64,000 nt of DNA from Cliona cf. orientalis (lineage: Eukaryota > Porifera > Demospongiae > Clionaida > Clionaidae). The position numbers and the translations under genes are program-made. The stretch is taken from assembly GCA_963930775.1 (NCBI GenBank), contig OZ005693.1:3224001-3288000 (forward strand), in the 5' to 3' direction. The notes under the pieces were generated by a model. That model was given only the letters and a program-made list of their open reading frames with translations. It was not told where the DNA came from and did not search any database. Numbering within the stretch: the first letter of the stretch is position 1; the number at the start of each line of letters is the position of its first letter. Positions 12,108-24,700 of this stretch are shown here, piece by piece.

Positions 12108-15100
12108 CTGAATGAGTAATTATATAAACTTTATGTATTCCTGTTCATGCTGTTTCATTCAAAACTAGAGCTCTGTTGAGCACATACCCCGCGCGCTCTA
12201 TAGCCACCGTAGGGTAGTACTGCAACACTCTGATCTGCGGCATAGCTATTTTATGACCTGATGACCAGCCCATTCCAACACTGAGCTTGAGCATGCGCAG
12301 TTCCATCAGCACGCTAAAAGAGTGGGTGTGGTCGATAAACCACAGGCATGTTGAACAGAAAATGCACGATTTATAGCACCAGTAAGCCATATTAAGCAAT
12401 TCGACGCCCGTACAAACCAGTTTTTCACTGATATCTACCAATTGGTTGTGCTTACAGCACGCACAGATGCCTAGAACTCAAGATCTGGCGATTTTCGTGC
12501 CAACAATGATGACAACAACAGACGAACAAACCGATTGCTTTACCCCTTGTGCATGCGCGCGGGGTAATTAATTTAGGAATAGGCTAGGCGGGATAAAGAA
12601 TAGGTTTTTAACCCTCGGCGCATGCGCGAGGGTTACTGTAGTCATTCTGTGTGTCTGTCTGTCTGTCTATTACCACGCTAGCTGCTACGTACCTCGTTTG
12701 TGAGTTCAAACTGCGGTGCTATAACTTTCCTTATGGAGTTCAAAACGCATGATTTGTGTGGATTTCGTAGAAAACGTTTTATTGGCCAGTTTTGGCGTCA
12801 TTTGCTGCTTCTAAGCTTCTTGACTTCTTTCTGCCCAGCACTCTGCTATGACTTTACATATAAATAGAAAGTTATGTGTCTCACGCTATATACGGCATAG
12901 GCCCATTATACGCATGTGCACACGTGGGTTATGAGGGCGGGGTCTGGGGACGTATAGATAGCTACGCTCGCTCTCAGTCTAGAATATTTCTAGCATCTAT
13001 GGTTCACCCGGCGAAGTGTGTGTCATTATCAAGCTCGCAATTTTCAGAGACTTTCTGGTGACGACGCGTCCTCTACTTACTTGATTATCAACCAGATGAG
13101 CATGGACAGTACTGTAGTGACAACTGAAGATACAGCCATACTATCCCCAAGGACAAGGCCAAACTGGCACAAATGAAAATCCCCTAGATGATGCAACCAT
13201 TGAGCAAGGTGATGAGCACACCATACAAATCACTGGAGATCCAACAGCCAGCATGATGTCCCTAGAGCATCCTGAAACTATCATTTTTGTAGCACCAGCT
13301 GAAGGACAGAGACCATAGTTTATCATGACAGATTCTATAAGTTTGAAGCCATGTTTAAAACTGACAAGTTTTGCTTTGGTAGTGGATCGTTCAGCTCTGA
13401 GAGGCCTAGAAAACTAACTTGCGGATAGTATTCAAAGGCTATTAGATGTTGATGGCCCGCTAGTCACATTCCCAAACCTGGGACAAGACTAGATAAGGAG
13501 TGTGTACCTTAGTCAGCCTATGGAATGCTGCCACATCCCTCATTCATCATAATAGGAGGACTAATGCATGTTCAACTACTCATGCTAACCTAGGAATTCA
13601 ATGAAGTTTGCATGCATTGCCATACTAATTGTGAGACAAGTGGCATACAACGTGCCAAGGGTTTTGGGCTCTAGAGAGCTCTAGTTGCTGATGTACTGCA
13701 TAGCGCATTATTGCATCATCTCTATACCTAATGATATCTTAGGTGACACTTCTTTGTCTTCACCTTGTAGTACCTCTACAGCAAAACCAATTCCTTCTTG
13801 TGAGACCTAATCATGATTTTAATAATTGATACTGTGAATGAATAATTGACCATACACTATAATGTTTTTGCATACCATTTCTGCTGGAATTTTAGGATTA
13901 AATTCACATGAATCAGAAGTTCCTTTTGATAGCCCTAAATTTGCTCATACAATACGAGGCAACTTATAAATCTTCATCATTGTCACAAACCCATAAAAAA
14001 AATTGAAGAACTTACTATTGACTAGGCTACATACATCTTCTGCAATTTCAGCATTACCACAAGAGAGTAATTCCTCCACAAGACATTTGTAGGTAGCTTT
14101 GAAACCATATCTCCTCTTCCAGGCTTGAAGAGAATCAAGGAGTACATCATGTTTTCGTTTTTGATCAAAGTTGGCTTTACTCAGCTTTAGCAAAGATATA
14201 TCACTACAATTGTCACATTTTGTCAAGATTGAAGCAATCTCCTTGAGATCAGTATCCTTGCAACGTTGAGTTAGTAGCTTCTTGTCAAGTTCCATGTGTC
14301 CCATCAACTCTTCTAATGTCACACTGGCACCTACATTCAATTATTAGCACTGACAAATTAAGTTTAACATTTGTTGCTACTTACCTTCATCTGATATGAT
14401 AGCACATGATTTTTCAATCTGCTTGAAATGTGATATCTCAACACTGTCTGATGTTAAGGTAGCTACAGGATAACTGGGTACAGTAATGTGTGGTGGTGGG
14501 TTACATTTCTTTGCACACTGAATAATATCAAAGTAGTTGCCATCGCTAAAACTCTCAATGTTCACATCAATGTGCTGAAGATTTGGCAGTGTAGGCATGA
14601 GCTTCAAGAAGGCATTGATGACCACAGCTGATGATGAATCATCGTAGACTCGGAGAATCTGTACACTAGGATGAGATTCCAAAGCTCTGAAGATTGTGAA
14701 AAATTCATTATCGGGTATATTGCAGTAGAGAAATTCAACTTCACTCAATCCAGTCTGTCCTTGACAAGCTTTTGCCACGTGCACGTAAGCTTGGTGATCG
14801 ATATGCACTTTATTGAAGCATAAATGATGCAAAATGTTACCATTTTCAGAAAGGTATCGTCCAAAGTATGCCATTCCGTTAGCATCGGCAAGAGACCTGG
14901 AGTATTCGAAAGTCCACTGTGTGGTTGATTTAAGCATAACATACGACAATACTTCCCATTCATGTGCCTGTAGGTTTTGATCTTCAAACCGGAATACGTT
15001 TTGGCATTTCTTTGCTATCTGTTTACAGTAGTCATGCCACTGACCTTCGTGGATGCCCTCAAGGTGATATAACTCAAGCTGTGATTTTCTCTCGTACAGG

Positions 15101-17469
15101 TTGCGTAGCGGTGCTGATTGAAATTGATTTATGCCACAAAAGTACTTAAAAATAGGACTGAACCTTTCATCATCGATTTTTGATAAAGTTTCAGCTTGGA
15201 GGGCTCCATCCATCTGACTGATATAAAATGCAGCAATGAACTCTTGGATCGAGAGATGCAAGAAATGGTAGTACGGTTCAGTTCTCACACAAAAGCTAAT
15301 CTGAACCGGTTTCAGAAGACCAAATCCATCGAATTGAGTATCTTGCTCATCAAGGTTACAAATGCTAACTAGCTGCTTCCTACTAAAGCATAAATCATCA
15401 TTCTGAAGCCCAGTAATTGCCAACTCCCCAAGCATTTGTAGAGTTTCGATAATTGAATCATTGAAGCTCTCCTTTACACATTCATCGAATTCAGTTGACA
15501 CAAAGAAATCTTTGGGCTCATCAATATCAGGTAAATCCACTTTGATTTCTTCAATCGTCTCCTTTTTCTTTAGATAGCGCATTACCGTGTGGATGATAAA
15601 CCACTGGTACACCTCTGTGATTGTCAGCGGGAGATTAAAGTCGAGTGCATGGAACACATGGCACACGATTGCCAAATTGATGGGTACATAGCATGCGCTC
15701 GCCACATTGGGATAGCATTCCAAATCAGTGATCAACTTAATGGCACCTTCATCTTCATCAGCAAAGTAAACATGTATGTACTTGTTCACTTGTTCATTGG
15801 TGAACCCAAGGACTTCAATAATTTGGTCAGCATGGTGGAGGATATCAGCACTAGCACCTGGACGTGACATAATGATCACTTTGCTCCCTGGCATAGTAAC
15901 TCCACTGATCAATCTTGGAAAGAACTGCCGCTCACCTCGGCACGAAAGTCTAAGCTCGTCCCACCCATCGAGGATAAAGAGAACTCCTGCTCCCTCTCCA
16001 GACTTGACCAAATCTCTATCTGTGACATTACATTTCTCCCCAAAGTAGTTTAGTAGGTCGTCAATGTTCTCAGAAAGTCGTATGACTGGCTCACGTAGAG
16101 GAACATAAAGCAGGAGATGAAATGTAGTCAAAAGTTGTCTAGCAGCCCATTCTTTGCGTAGCTTCTTTGCTAATGTTGTCTTACCAGCTCCAGGGCCACC
16201 GTTTACAATGGCAACCCTATCATGTTCCAAAGCTAAGATGTCATTTAGGCTCAACCTCCGTCCAGTTATGTGCTGAATCTGACCATGTATGCTTAAGTTT
16301 ATTGTTTTTTTAGCACGAGCCTTCGCCAGTGGCATTTTCTTCTGCTGCACTAATACTAAATTGACATACTCGATGTGAAACGAAGGAGGCCAATCATCCT
16401 TCTGAGACTTGGAACCCCTACAATAGTATGTGCGTAGATATTTCTCTAGCATCGGTTCAGGAAGTGGGGCTTTCTTTTCTGGAGTTATCACATGCACTGA
16501 TGATTTCTGGTATCAAGATTAAAATATGTAATAGCAAATAATTATTTCAATTTGCTATTAGGGGTAAACTTACTTCCACTTCTTCTCTAGAGTTGTTTTC
16601 AACTGGCTTTGTAGTGATTTGAATGGAGTGTATGATATCAGCTTTGTTATATTGCTTTGTTTCTGTAAGTGAAATCCGGAAAATATTATGTAATAATCTA
16701 TGGCCCTGATTACCATATACATACAGCTATTACACACACCCTTTTTTCAAGTTTAAGATCAGACAGCATGCCTTGAAGCAATTATTTTTACTGCTACCAG
16801 CTATACAACCGTTTTCAATATTAAATTTCAGAATACTAATATTTAAATAGACACTGGGAAGGGCCTGCCATGTTGATGAGGCTATTAAAGCCGCGTATGT
16901 ACCGTTTTTCTTAATGATCTCTGCAGCAAGTGCATCTGCCTTGACTTTCTTACTACATAAAACTCTGATGATTTTCTGGTATGTTTTTCCACGTCCTTCT
17001 GCTTGCAACCATGCCCTCAACATGTGGTACAGGCACTGATCATCTCTCTGATGCTTTTGGTGAATCGATACCAGCTCCTCCATATATACTCCCAGCAATA
17101 CTCCAATACGATGCCACTTTTTCTTTGCCGGCATGAGGATGAAGCATAGCTCTTTGGTATCATTAACACCTATCAGCCAGTAAATTGGAAACATTTTGCA
17201 TCCATTGAATCAGATATAAAATGTATTATGAAAATTCTATTTTATACTGAGCAACTATCAATAATTTCAAACCTAGGGGGCAACCATGCCATTGCAGATT
17301 TATAGAATCCCAGTAAAGGATGGAGCCAGGCTCCGTCTTTCATAATAGCTAATAGGTGCCTAGCCTTGAGAAGTAGGGTTGGTAAGTTAAAAAGCTCTTT
17401 TGTCCTACGTATACACTAAGCTAATAACATACACTTCCCGTTCTTACACTTACACAGTTCACGATCCAT
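11794..17469 (-). CDS. NLR-like receptor: Death - NACHT - Death - Death
   Basis: Six exons in transcript order: 17469-17454, 17169-16903, 16662-16574, 16506-14385, 14330-14016, 12107-11794. Every junction has GT..AG and the phases agree (1,1,0,1,1), giving 3123 nt and about 1040 aa. Exon 2 encodes a Death-fold domain (KELCFILMPAKKKWHRIG...). Exon 4 is the NACHT exon, with Walker A GGPGAGKT and Walker B FILDGWDEL. It ends in a weak LRR-like region. Exons 5 and 6 each carry another Death-type domain (EELMGHMELDKKLL..; KWEEVATRFYFEGF..). NACHT NTPases oligomerise on sensing and recruit Death adaptors. An immune role is inferred. The gene lies head-to-head with the ankyrin gene. Confidence 0.82.
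12149..12568. repeat. Interspersed repeat, inverted relative copy at 42465-42880
   Basis: The stretch from about 12149 to 'ttaccccttgtgcatgcgc' matches, in reverse complement, 42465-42880: 'gcgcaaggggtaaagcaatcgg', 'gcacgaaaatcgccagatc', 'gttcagcatgcct'. The apparent 98-codon minus frame at 12145-12441 is a by-product. The repeat sits inside the last intron of the NLR-like gene. Confidence 0.6.
12600..13060. repeat. Second repeat unit in the NLR intron
   Basis: It begins with a small hairpin (accctcggcgcatgcgcgagggt) and a (TCTG)n run. The sequence is diverged from its neighbours, with no usable frame. No second copy was identified in the window, so the call as a repeat rests on the hairpin end. 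Confidence 0.3.
13098..13319 (+). pseudogene. Broken coding fragment inside the NLR intron
   Basis: A plus-strand frame MSMDSTVVTTEDTAILSP (from 13098) is followed, one frame over, by an open stretch of acidic/Thr-rich sequence (GQTGTNENPLDDATIEQGDE ... LEHPETIIFVAPAEGQ) ending in TAG near 13319. It looks like an exon or retrocopy fragment with a frameshift. The parent protein was not recognised. Confidence 0.35.
13320..14015. other. Remainder of the last NLR intron, no gene seen
   Basis: Low-information sequence up to the donor GTAAGT at 14015 (read on the minus strand). No repeat ends or open frames of note. Confidence 0.35.
14016..14330 (-). CDS. Second Death-domain exon of the NLR-like gene
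   Basis: 315 nt, acceptor atgtag|gtgcc and donor caata|gtaagt. It encodes a Death-fold segment with hallmarks DLKEIASIL, SLQAWKRRYG and KCLVEELLSCG. It follows the NACHT exon across a 54-base intron. Reading through the donor reaches a stop at 13945, so a shorter isoform with one C-terminal Death domain is possible. Confidence 0.78.
14385..16506 (-). CDS. NACHT exon of the NLR-like gene
   Basis: A 2122-nt exon between acceptor ccag|aaatcatca and donor gatgaag|gtaagt. Numbering from the GTG codon at 16497: GGPGAGKT occupies 100-107 and the acidic Walker B FILDGWDEL 174-182, with IIMSRPGA (sensor-like) after it. Helical winged-helix-like and superhelical sequence follows, including YYHFLHLSIQEFIAAFYIS, which is typical of NACHT C-terminal helices. 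The last ~200 residues hold short Leu-rich units (LRR-like, degenerate). There are no stops or frameshifts, so the NTPase looks functional. Confidence 0.88.
16903..17169 (-). CDS. N-terminal Death-domain exon of the NLR-like gene
   Basis: The acceptor ctgatag|gtgtt joins the tiny first exon 17469-17454 (M-D-R-E-L-C), whose donor is GTAAGT. The donor aacg|gtacat joins the linker exon 16662-16574 in phase. The six-helix Death-like pattern KKKWHRIGVLLGV ... LYHMLRAWLQAEGR ... TYQKIIRVLCSKKVKADALA is clear. An alternative start at the in-frame ATG 17194 would avoid exon 1 but adds residues unlike the family. The spliced start is preferred. Confidence 0.72.
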
Positions 17470-17972
17470 ATCTTGTTGTGAAAATGCTATAATCAACTCT
17501 AGCCTCAATGTAAGCTGTTTCGGTATTCAGTCCTGCTGGATTGACTGTGTTAGTATAAAGATACAGCTAGCATACAATTATTCATAGGTGGAGATAGGGC
17601 ATTGCAGGCGAGACTGTAGTCTCGTGCCCAGCCCCCTTTCACGCACGCGGAGAGAAAGCGGGCTAGACTGTAGTTTGTAGGGACGCTGCCGCGGCGGCCC
17701 GATTATTGCAAGCTGCCGTGGGCCGCTCGAGTACAAAGGGCCGTACAAAACGAATTTGGCGGGCGCGGCGGCCCTTTGTTGGCAACGCGGCGGCCCTTTG
17801 TTAACATGTTGGCCTTCGGCGGGCGGCCCACGGCGGCTTGCGCCACCGCGGCAGTGTCCCCACCGCGTAGTACGTCATTAAGATATCGTCAATTCTTTGC
17901 CCCACACAAGGTTATTTATATATATATATATATATATAGCCAGTGCCTCACCAGTCGAATTATTCTGTTTCT
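17470..17972. promoter_or_regulatory. Intergenic region between divergent NLR and ankyrin genes (candidate bidirectional promoter)
   Basis: 503 bases separate the minus-strand NLR ATG (17469) from the plus-strand ankyrin first exon (17973). The middle (17640-17870) is strikingly GC-rich against AT-rich surroundings and palindromic: 'gctgccgcggcggcccg' and 'aagctgccgtgggccgc' pair with 'gcggcccacggcggctt' and 'accgcggcagtgtcccc'. A (TA)n run at 17912-17938 lies just before the ankyrin exon. A shared promoter is inferred from position only. Confidence 0.5.
17640..17868. repeat. GC-rich foldback (inverted repeat)
   Basis: The arms at about 17680-17735 and 17819-17868 are complementary, with internal direct repeats of 'cggcggccctttgtt' at 17767-17802. 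Its base composition is unlike anything nearby. It could be a MITE that landed in the shared promoter, or a CpG-rich regulatory core. Confidence 0.6.
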
Positions 17973-18742
17973 ATGGCCAAGGAATTTGAAAAAGCTAGAA
18001 TGGAGGTAATATATTTGGCTACTATAAACATTTAGGCTAACTTTATTCTCAAAGTTCAAACTAGCGATTTACAGACCTCCAAGGGCCTCCAGTAGATCGT
18101 GAATATCTCGGCTCTGGCTGGGAATACCCTTATGAAACAAAATACAATAGATAGCTCAACAACAACAAAAAAAGCTATCTACCGCGCTGAATTGCCGCCG
18201 GCTATGGAGAAAGTTTAGGTGGGCGTGGCCACGCAACGGTTTTGCCCACGATTGCGTTACGAGCGCTGTTGGACAGAGCTCGTGGAGAACTACCTACTCG
18301 AAGATTGATATAGCACTGGGAGAAGTTCCGCGGAAAGTCTGGTGAAATTTGGAGGTCCGTAATCGCTACTCAACCCCAAAGTTACACACTAAGTAGCTAG
18401 CTAGAAAAAAAATATTCATTTTACATATTATCACCATAGATATCATAAATTCTTTAGCTACCCCTTATTATACGTACTTAGCCAGTGCCTCACCAGTCGA
18501 ATTATTCTGTTTCTATGGCCAAGGAATTCGAAAAAGCTAGAATGGAGGTACCATATTTGGCTACTAGCTATAAACGTTTAGGCTAATTTCACTCTCAAAG
18601 TTCAAACGAGCAATTACAGACCTCCAAGGGCCTCCAGTAAATCGTGAATATCTCGGCTCTGGCTGGGAGTACTCTCATGAAACAAAATACATTAGATAGC
18701 TCAACGAAAAAGCCATCTACCGCGCGGAATTGCCGCCGGCTT
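17937..18742. repeat. Tandem duplication of the ankyrin-gene first exon and flank
   Basis: 17937-18208 and 18479-18742 are close copies (from 'gccagtgcctcaccagtcga' to 'gaattgccgccggct'). Both keep an ATG, the same 11 codons M-A-K-E-F-E-K-A-R-M-E and a GT donor (gtaata or gtacca). They could act as alternative first exons. Between them (18209-18478) is a unique insert. Confidence 0.7.
17973..18005 (+). CDS. Candidate first coding exon of the ankyrin gene (copy 1)
   Basis: Eleven codons (MAKEFEKARME) end at GAG|GTAATA, phase 0, so the exon can join exon 20359-20457 in frame. A second copy lies at 18515-18547. A start at the ATG 20353 inside the next exon is the alternative. Confidence 0.5.
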
Positions 18743-21700
18743 AACACATAAGACCAAAAGGGGGTCCGTCTGAACCCCCTTGAACCCCCCCTCCTATGTA
18801 CGGACCTGCACATAATAATTAAATTATAGCTACTAGTGGTGATGAAAATTGTCTATGCAGGGTGAGCCTTCGCGAAAATCATAAAAAAGCACAACGGTGT
18901 CATAGCGGATTTGTTCCCACGCAAAAATGGAACATATTCGCTAGCGGATACGTTCCCCCAGAACATATCCGATACTATGGTGGCCGAGAGGGTCACTCCG
19001 AGTCCGCGTGATAAACCCCCAGGCCCGGACTCCGGGATCTATGGCCCCGATATGCACACAACTCCGGACTCCGCGATCAGCAACACCGGAGTCCAGACGA
19101 ATTTAAACTCCCGGACTCCGGATCCTGCATAATGCGGCAACTTCGCACTCCGCGATCATCAATACCAGAGTCCGGAGGGCGCACTTATTAACACCGGACT
19201 CCGTATTGACAAAACCCGGACCCCGGACCCGGACCGTGAGATGAAAATTTAATACTTACGTCGGCTAAACCATGCCCAATAGATTTCATCATCATGATGT
19301 CGTACGCAGTAGGCACGCAGTATTGCCTTGACCTTTGACCTTACGAGGCACAGAAGAGAAAATGACCTCCTTTTAAACTTGAAATTAGCTAATCGTCTAT
19401 GATATCTACAGTAACTTACAAGAGTGGGCGTGGTTAACCGTATTCGAACTATATTATAGTGTTTTAGGAGTCTCATCCCCTGGTTTAGGTTTGCGGGGTG
19501 GGACTGGGGACAAGACTAGCTAGGTTAGGATCAAAGCTATAATGGGCGTGGCTTAGTCCTCTCATGCGGTAGACGTCTTGTGCAAGGCCATAGTATGTCT
19601 CGTCAAAATAATAATCTGTATCCCAATGTAGTTTATACCATTAATTAAAATTTCTTGCAGGAGGACTTGCGCTTAGGCTAAGTCTTGACCACGCCCATTA
19701 TGTGATCCATTATCCCCTGATCCTAGCCCGGAGTCTGGTATTGTGCAATCTGGAGTCCGGAGTCCAGGATTTTAAGTTCGTCCGGACTCCGGTATTGCAG
19801 ATCGCGGAGTCCGGAGCCACAGATCCCGGGATCCGGAGTCCGGACTCCAGACTCCAGTTTTGCTGATCGCGGAGTCCGGGCCCGGGGGTGTATCACATGG
19901 ACTTGGAGTGACTCTCTCTGCCACCATAATAATGCTAGTGTAGGTGTTCCACCCGGATTATTTCCGCATGCGTGTAATTGTTCCGGGCCGCGTAAATGTT
20001 CCGCCTCGTGAATGAATGTGTGCAGTGAGAATCTGATGATATTGAACCATTAGCTATAGGATGTCTGAACTCAAGGATATGCCAGTGATAGTGTAGTAAG
20101 TGGTATAGAAGACTCACTAGCACTGTTACATACACCTGACAGTGTAGATTGCACAACTCAATTAATTAAAATGCATGCACAACAGAATATTATAATCAAC
20201 CCTGTAATGGGCAATCTTGCACAGACAGGATAGCTACTGTTTGTGCATGAATCACGTCTCTATGTTTTATGAGCATGTACTGTTAATAGATGATCATGCA
20301 TACTAGCCACATTATCCCATGATTGTGACATTAACATACTTGTTATGAAAATATGCAGCAGAAAGAAAAACTCTGTACCAAAAAAGGAGACAGTGATGGT
20401 GCTCCTACACAGACTGAGCCATCCATAACTGAGTATTTTGATCAAGTCCTAATGACAGTACGGCTGCATGTGAACAGTTTACTATAATATAATATTATTA
20501 TTATTATGATTCTAGTATGATACATTATATTATTATCTACTAGGCGGAGATACCATTGATCCACAGAGCCTGTGCTTATGGTGAACTGGATACTTTGACA
20601 GATCTGATTGAACTTAAGGGTGTGGATCCTTCCTCACTTGCAACCACTGAGGTAATTTCAAAACATGCACATTCCGTGGCTGATACCGAGTCTACATAAG
20701 AAATAGTTTAACATATGCATGCCCCATTGTATGCATGTAGCATAAAAGCCAAGATGCAATGTCAAGTAAACCGTTACCACATCTATCTCAGCATGAGTAT
20801 ATCAGCTACAGTTACTTAGATCCTACTTGTAACAAAATTATAGTGAGATTAATTGGAGTATCTATCCTGCCTTACAATGTATACATAAGCTCCATAAGCA
20901 ATTCAACCTGGTAGCTAAATTTTTCAAAAATTTACCCGGTTGAATTGCAAGTTGCCCATGTTCAGATTTGTTGCAGAAATTTATATATCAAGCTATTGGG
21001 CATTATTGCTGGGATCTATAAACATGATACCACTGTTTACTTACTTTCTACATAATGTTATGAAACGATTAACCACATCCCTAGTAGCATCATTGTATAC
21101 GATATGGTAAAGGATCACTAAGTATGTAAGAAGCATACTTAAGTTATGCAATGTTACGTAATCGTCAAATGCTTTAAAGTGCCATAACTTGAAAAATTAA
21201 TAAAAACAGATAACAAACTTAATATCATGACTTAGCCTTGTATCCTAGGTAACAGCCATGATATAACTCCCATATACCCCAGCCCTCAGGCATTATAACT
21301 CCCTACCCCTGACAATAGTCCAATAACACAGTTGCACTGGCATACCAAGTTTGTGTTGTAGCTACTAGCTTTTTACTTGCTATAGCCAGTAGCTCCCACA
21401 CATAATATGTACAATCACTAGGAGGGTTCCAGCTTGATAGACTATTGTACAGATGTCATTATGATAGAATCTAGCTACCTACTACTCCAACTCAAATACA
21501 AAAAAGTAAACAGTCTGCTAATTATACACTGACCAATCATGGTCAAGATATTAAACAGATAAACTATGTTTGCCCAGGATACACCGTTCATATACCACCT
21601 TCGCTCTCGGGCTACGCCCTCGAGCTCAGGGTGGTATATGAATGGTATATCCTGGGCAACCATAGTTTATCTATTACTAATAATATTTATGGAACCATTT

Positions 21701-24700
21701 TCCATATTCACCTGTATCTCTGCCAAATTTCACGATTCAATATCCTTACTGTTTCAGAAAAGTGAATTGCTACTAGGGATGTAATTTAAATGCCCTCAGG
21801 ACTCGTTGTACAGCCCTTCAGTCTTCTAAATCACATAGAAACCTCCTAAATAGTGTCTAACTATTATATAATTATTATAGTAAGGCCATACCAAGTTAAT
21901 TTTTTATTTCTCGGATTCGGTGGGTCTGTTTTAAATACTAAAATTGCTCACATTATGATTGTGACAGGCCAGGGCCCAGGAGTACTCTTTAGAAAGAGCA
22001 CTCTTGGTCTGCTACTGATAATGCTATAAGCTAAACAATCATCAAAACTGTTCTAGAATGCAAGTATTCACTACTAAAATGATAGCTGGCTGTCTATGGA
22101 CTGGTGATGCTCACGATTTAGTAGGCCACACCTGCTGTTTTTTTTTCTCTATATAGCTGGTGTATGGAATTCAACCAGTCCATTTTGCTGCTTCATATAA
22201 CCAACTTACCATACTGAAGACACTAATTGAGAAATACAAAGTTCAAGCTGACTGCTATGATGCTGTAAGTCTTATATGTTAAGGAGTAGATTAAATGACT
22301 TGATATATGCATCCAATAGCTACCTCATCATGCAGTGGCGTATCCAGGATTTAACAAAGGGGAATGCTTAATGATCTGCGCGCGAACATTTGGAGGCCAC
22401 GCCCACTTTTGTTGACCACACCCACAATTTTCGCCCGTTATTGGGTGTGCATTATTAAGAATCGCCCATGCTTTTCACTCTTCACATAGATAATATAGAC
22501 TACGTAAACGGGGTTGGAAACTGCTCACGTGAGCAATAGAACGTACGTATACGTCTATGCGCACTCCGTATTATGGTTTGCATTCTTGGATAGACCCGTT
22601 GCTATGACAATTTGAGCAAAAAATGGCCGAAAATGGCGCACTTATCGACTAATAGCAGTGAAATAATAGTAGTTTCGAACTTGAACCAGGCTTATTACTG
22701 TTATTTCGCTGCTATTAGTCGATAAGTGCACTGCGGTCGCCATTTTCGGCCATTTTTTGCTCAAATTGTCATAGCAACGGGTCTATCCAAGAATGCAAAC
22801 CATAACACGGAGTGCGCGTACACGTTCCATTGCTCACGTGAGCAGTTTCCAATCCCGTTTACGTAGTCTATAATATCTATGCTCTTCACCGCTCAAAAAC
22901 CATGAAAACCGTTCAGGTGAGCAGCTAGCTACTAATGAACTAGCTAGCGATTTTGAAGCTTTAGTATAGCGTTTTTATTTAGTAAAATGCTAGTGACATT
23001 ATTTATTGATGTAAACTAAGGCATGTTATAGCACTAATTAATTGCCAGGTATGTATGCCTCTGAGCCTAAGGGGGGGTGCTCGAGCACCCTGAGCACCCC
23101 CCCCTGGATATGCCAGTGTCATGCCCTTCTGCCTCATTAGCTGCTATTATATATACCATAGAATCCTGCGATTATGCCCCGCTTCTTTGAACATGTACAT
23201 GTACATGCTAGCACTGGGCAAAAGCGGGGAGGGGGCTTGTATGCGGGGTCCGTGTGACGACCATTACCGACTGTCTACCATGTGGGCGCGCGATCTCTGT
23301 ACTTTCTGTTTGGTTGGCAAAACTCGACAAAAACGATAAAGTATTAAGGCATAATATGATACAAATACCGTATTACCTCTAATTTAACGGACACCAGAAA
23401 AATAATTATTTTGGCCAATGTCTGCAATAATTTGAGCACACAAAAATAGTCAGTGTTTGAAGTGTCCGATGAATTAGAACACGCTTTCATGCATGCGCAT
23501 GCATGCGCATTCGGTCAAATGGACGTGCGATCGAGCAGCTGCAGAGATTGAAAAAATGAGACAGTACCTGGAGCTCCCTGTTCATGGTGGGAAAGAGAGC
23601 AACTCGCCTCCTTCAGTTCCACCAAAGAAGCAGCTGTCCATTTTAAAATTTGCTCGATCAGTACCACGCTAGTGTGAGCTGTCAAACTTCATTGACTATC
23701 TGGTGTAATAAGAGGTAAAAAAATAATTCGAAATAGTGTCTGGATAATTAGAGATGTCCGTTAAATTAGAGGCAATACGGTAGTTATTTTGTTAGTTGTG
23801 GCTGCTGTTTTTACTTGGCTTAGGCCACACAAATAAAATATTCTGTTTCTCGTCCTATAGGATACTCCAAAGCACATAAGGGACACGGATGATTTTGATA
23901 TTTGATACCACACCCCTAGCCACATCCATTAATTGCTAACAAGCTGAAATGGCAACTTTAACAATGATTAGCTCTATATCTGCTCCATTTCCAGTAGCTA
24001 TCACAGCAGTTATTGATGATCTTTTCTGACCAATATTGTTGGTAGAAGCTGAGCATTCAATCGATTTTCGACATTTGTAGAGCATCCACTCAGGCCTCGA
24101 GCGACTAACGACGAGACCACGCCCCAGAATGGTTAATTATGATGACGTCACCCAGCCAAAATCTGAATATCAAAGCTAGACACGGGGGGTTTGATGTACG
24201 TGCGGGCGGGGACGAGAAACAGATAATTAACTTTGCATGGCCTTATGATCTGTAATGTCTGTATAATTATTTTTATAGTCAGAGGGGGGTGGGAGCTTAT
24301 AGGTGAGATAAAATTAGCTACAGCTTAAGCTAAAAATGCAGGGGGGGGGGACTTATGCTCGAGGGGCGGGCGTAATCGCGGGATTCTACGGTAGTTACTA
24401 TAATTTCTCTTACTCTATATAGGGAGGTAATCAACCTCTTCAATATGCAGTGGCACTTGGTAACACCGATATAGTTGAATACTTGGTGCTGGAATGTAAG
24501 GTTCCAGTTGAAAACCTTTCTGGGGTACGTTCATGTATTATGTTCGCCACATAATATTATGTCCATGCATGGTGCTAGTGAATCAGATATACTGAATTAA
24601 TCAGTGTTGTCACGGGTATCTAGGCAGGAATGACACCACTTCATACAGCTAGCCGAAGGGGTCACCTGGAAATAGTAAAACTTCTCATCAGAGGTGGCGC

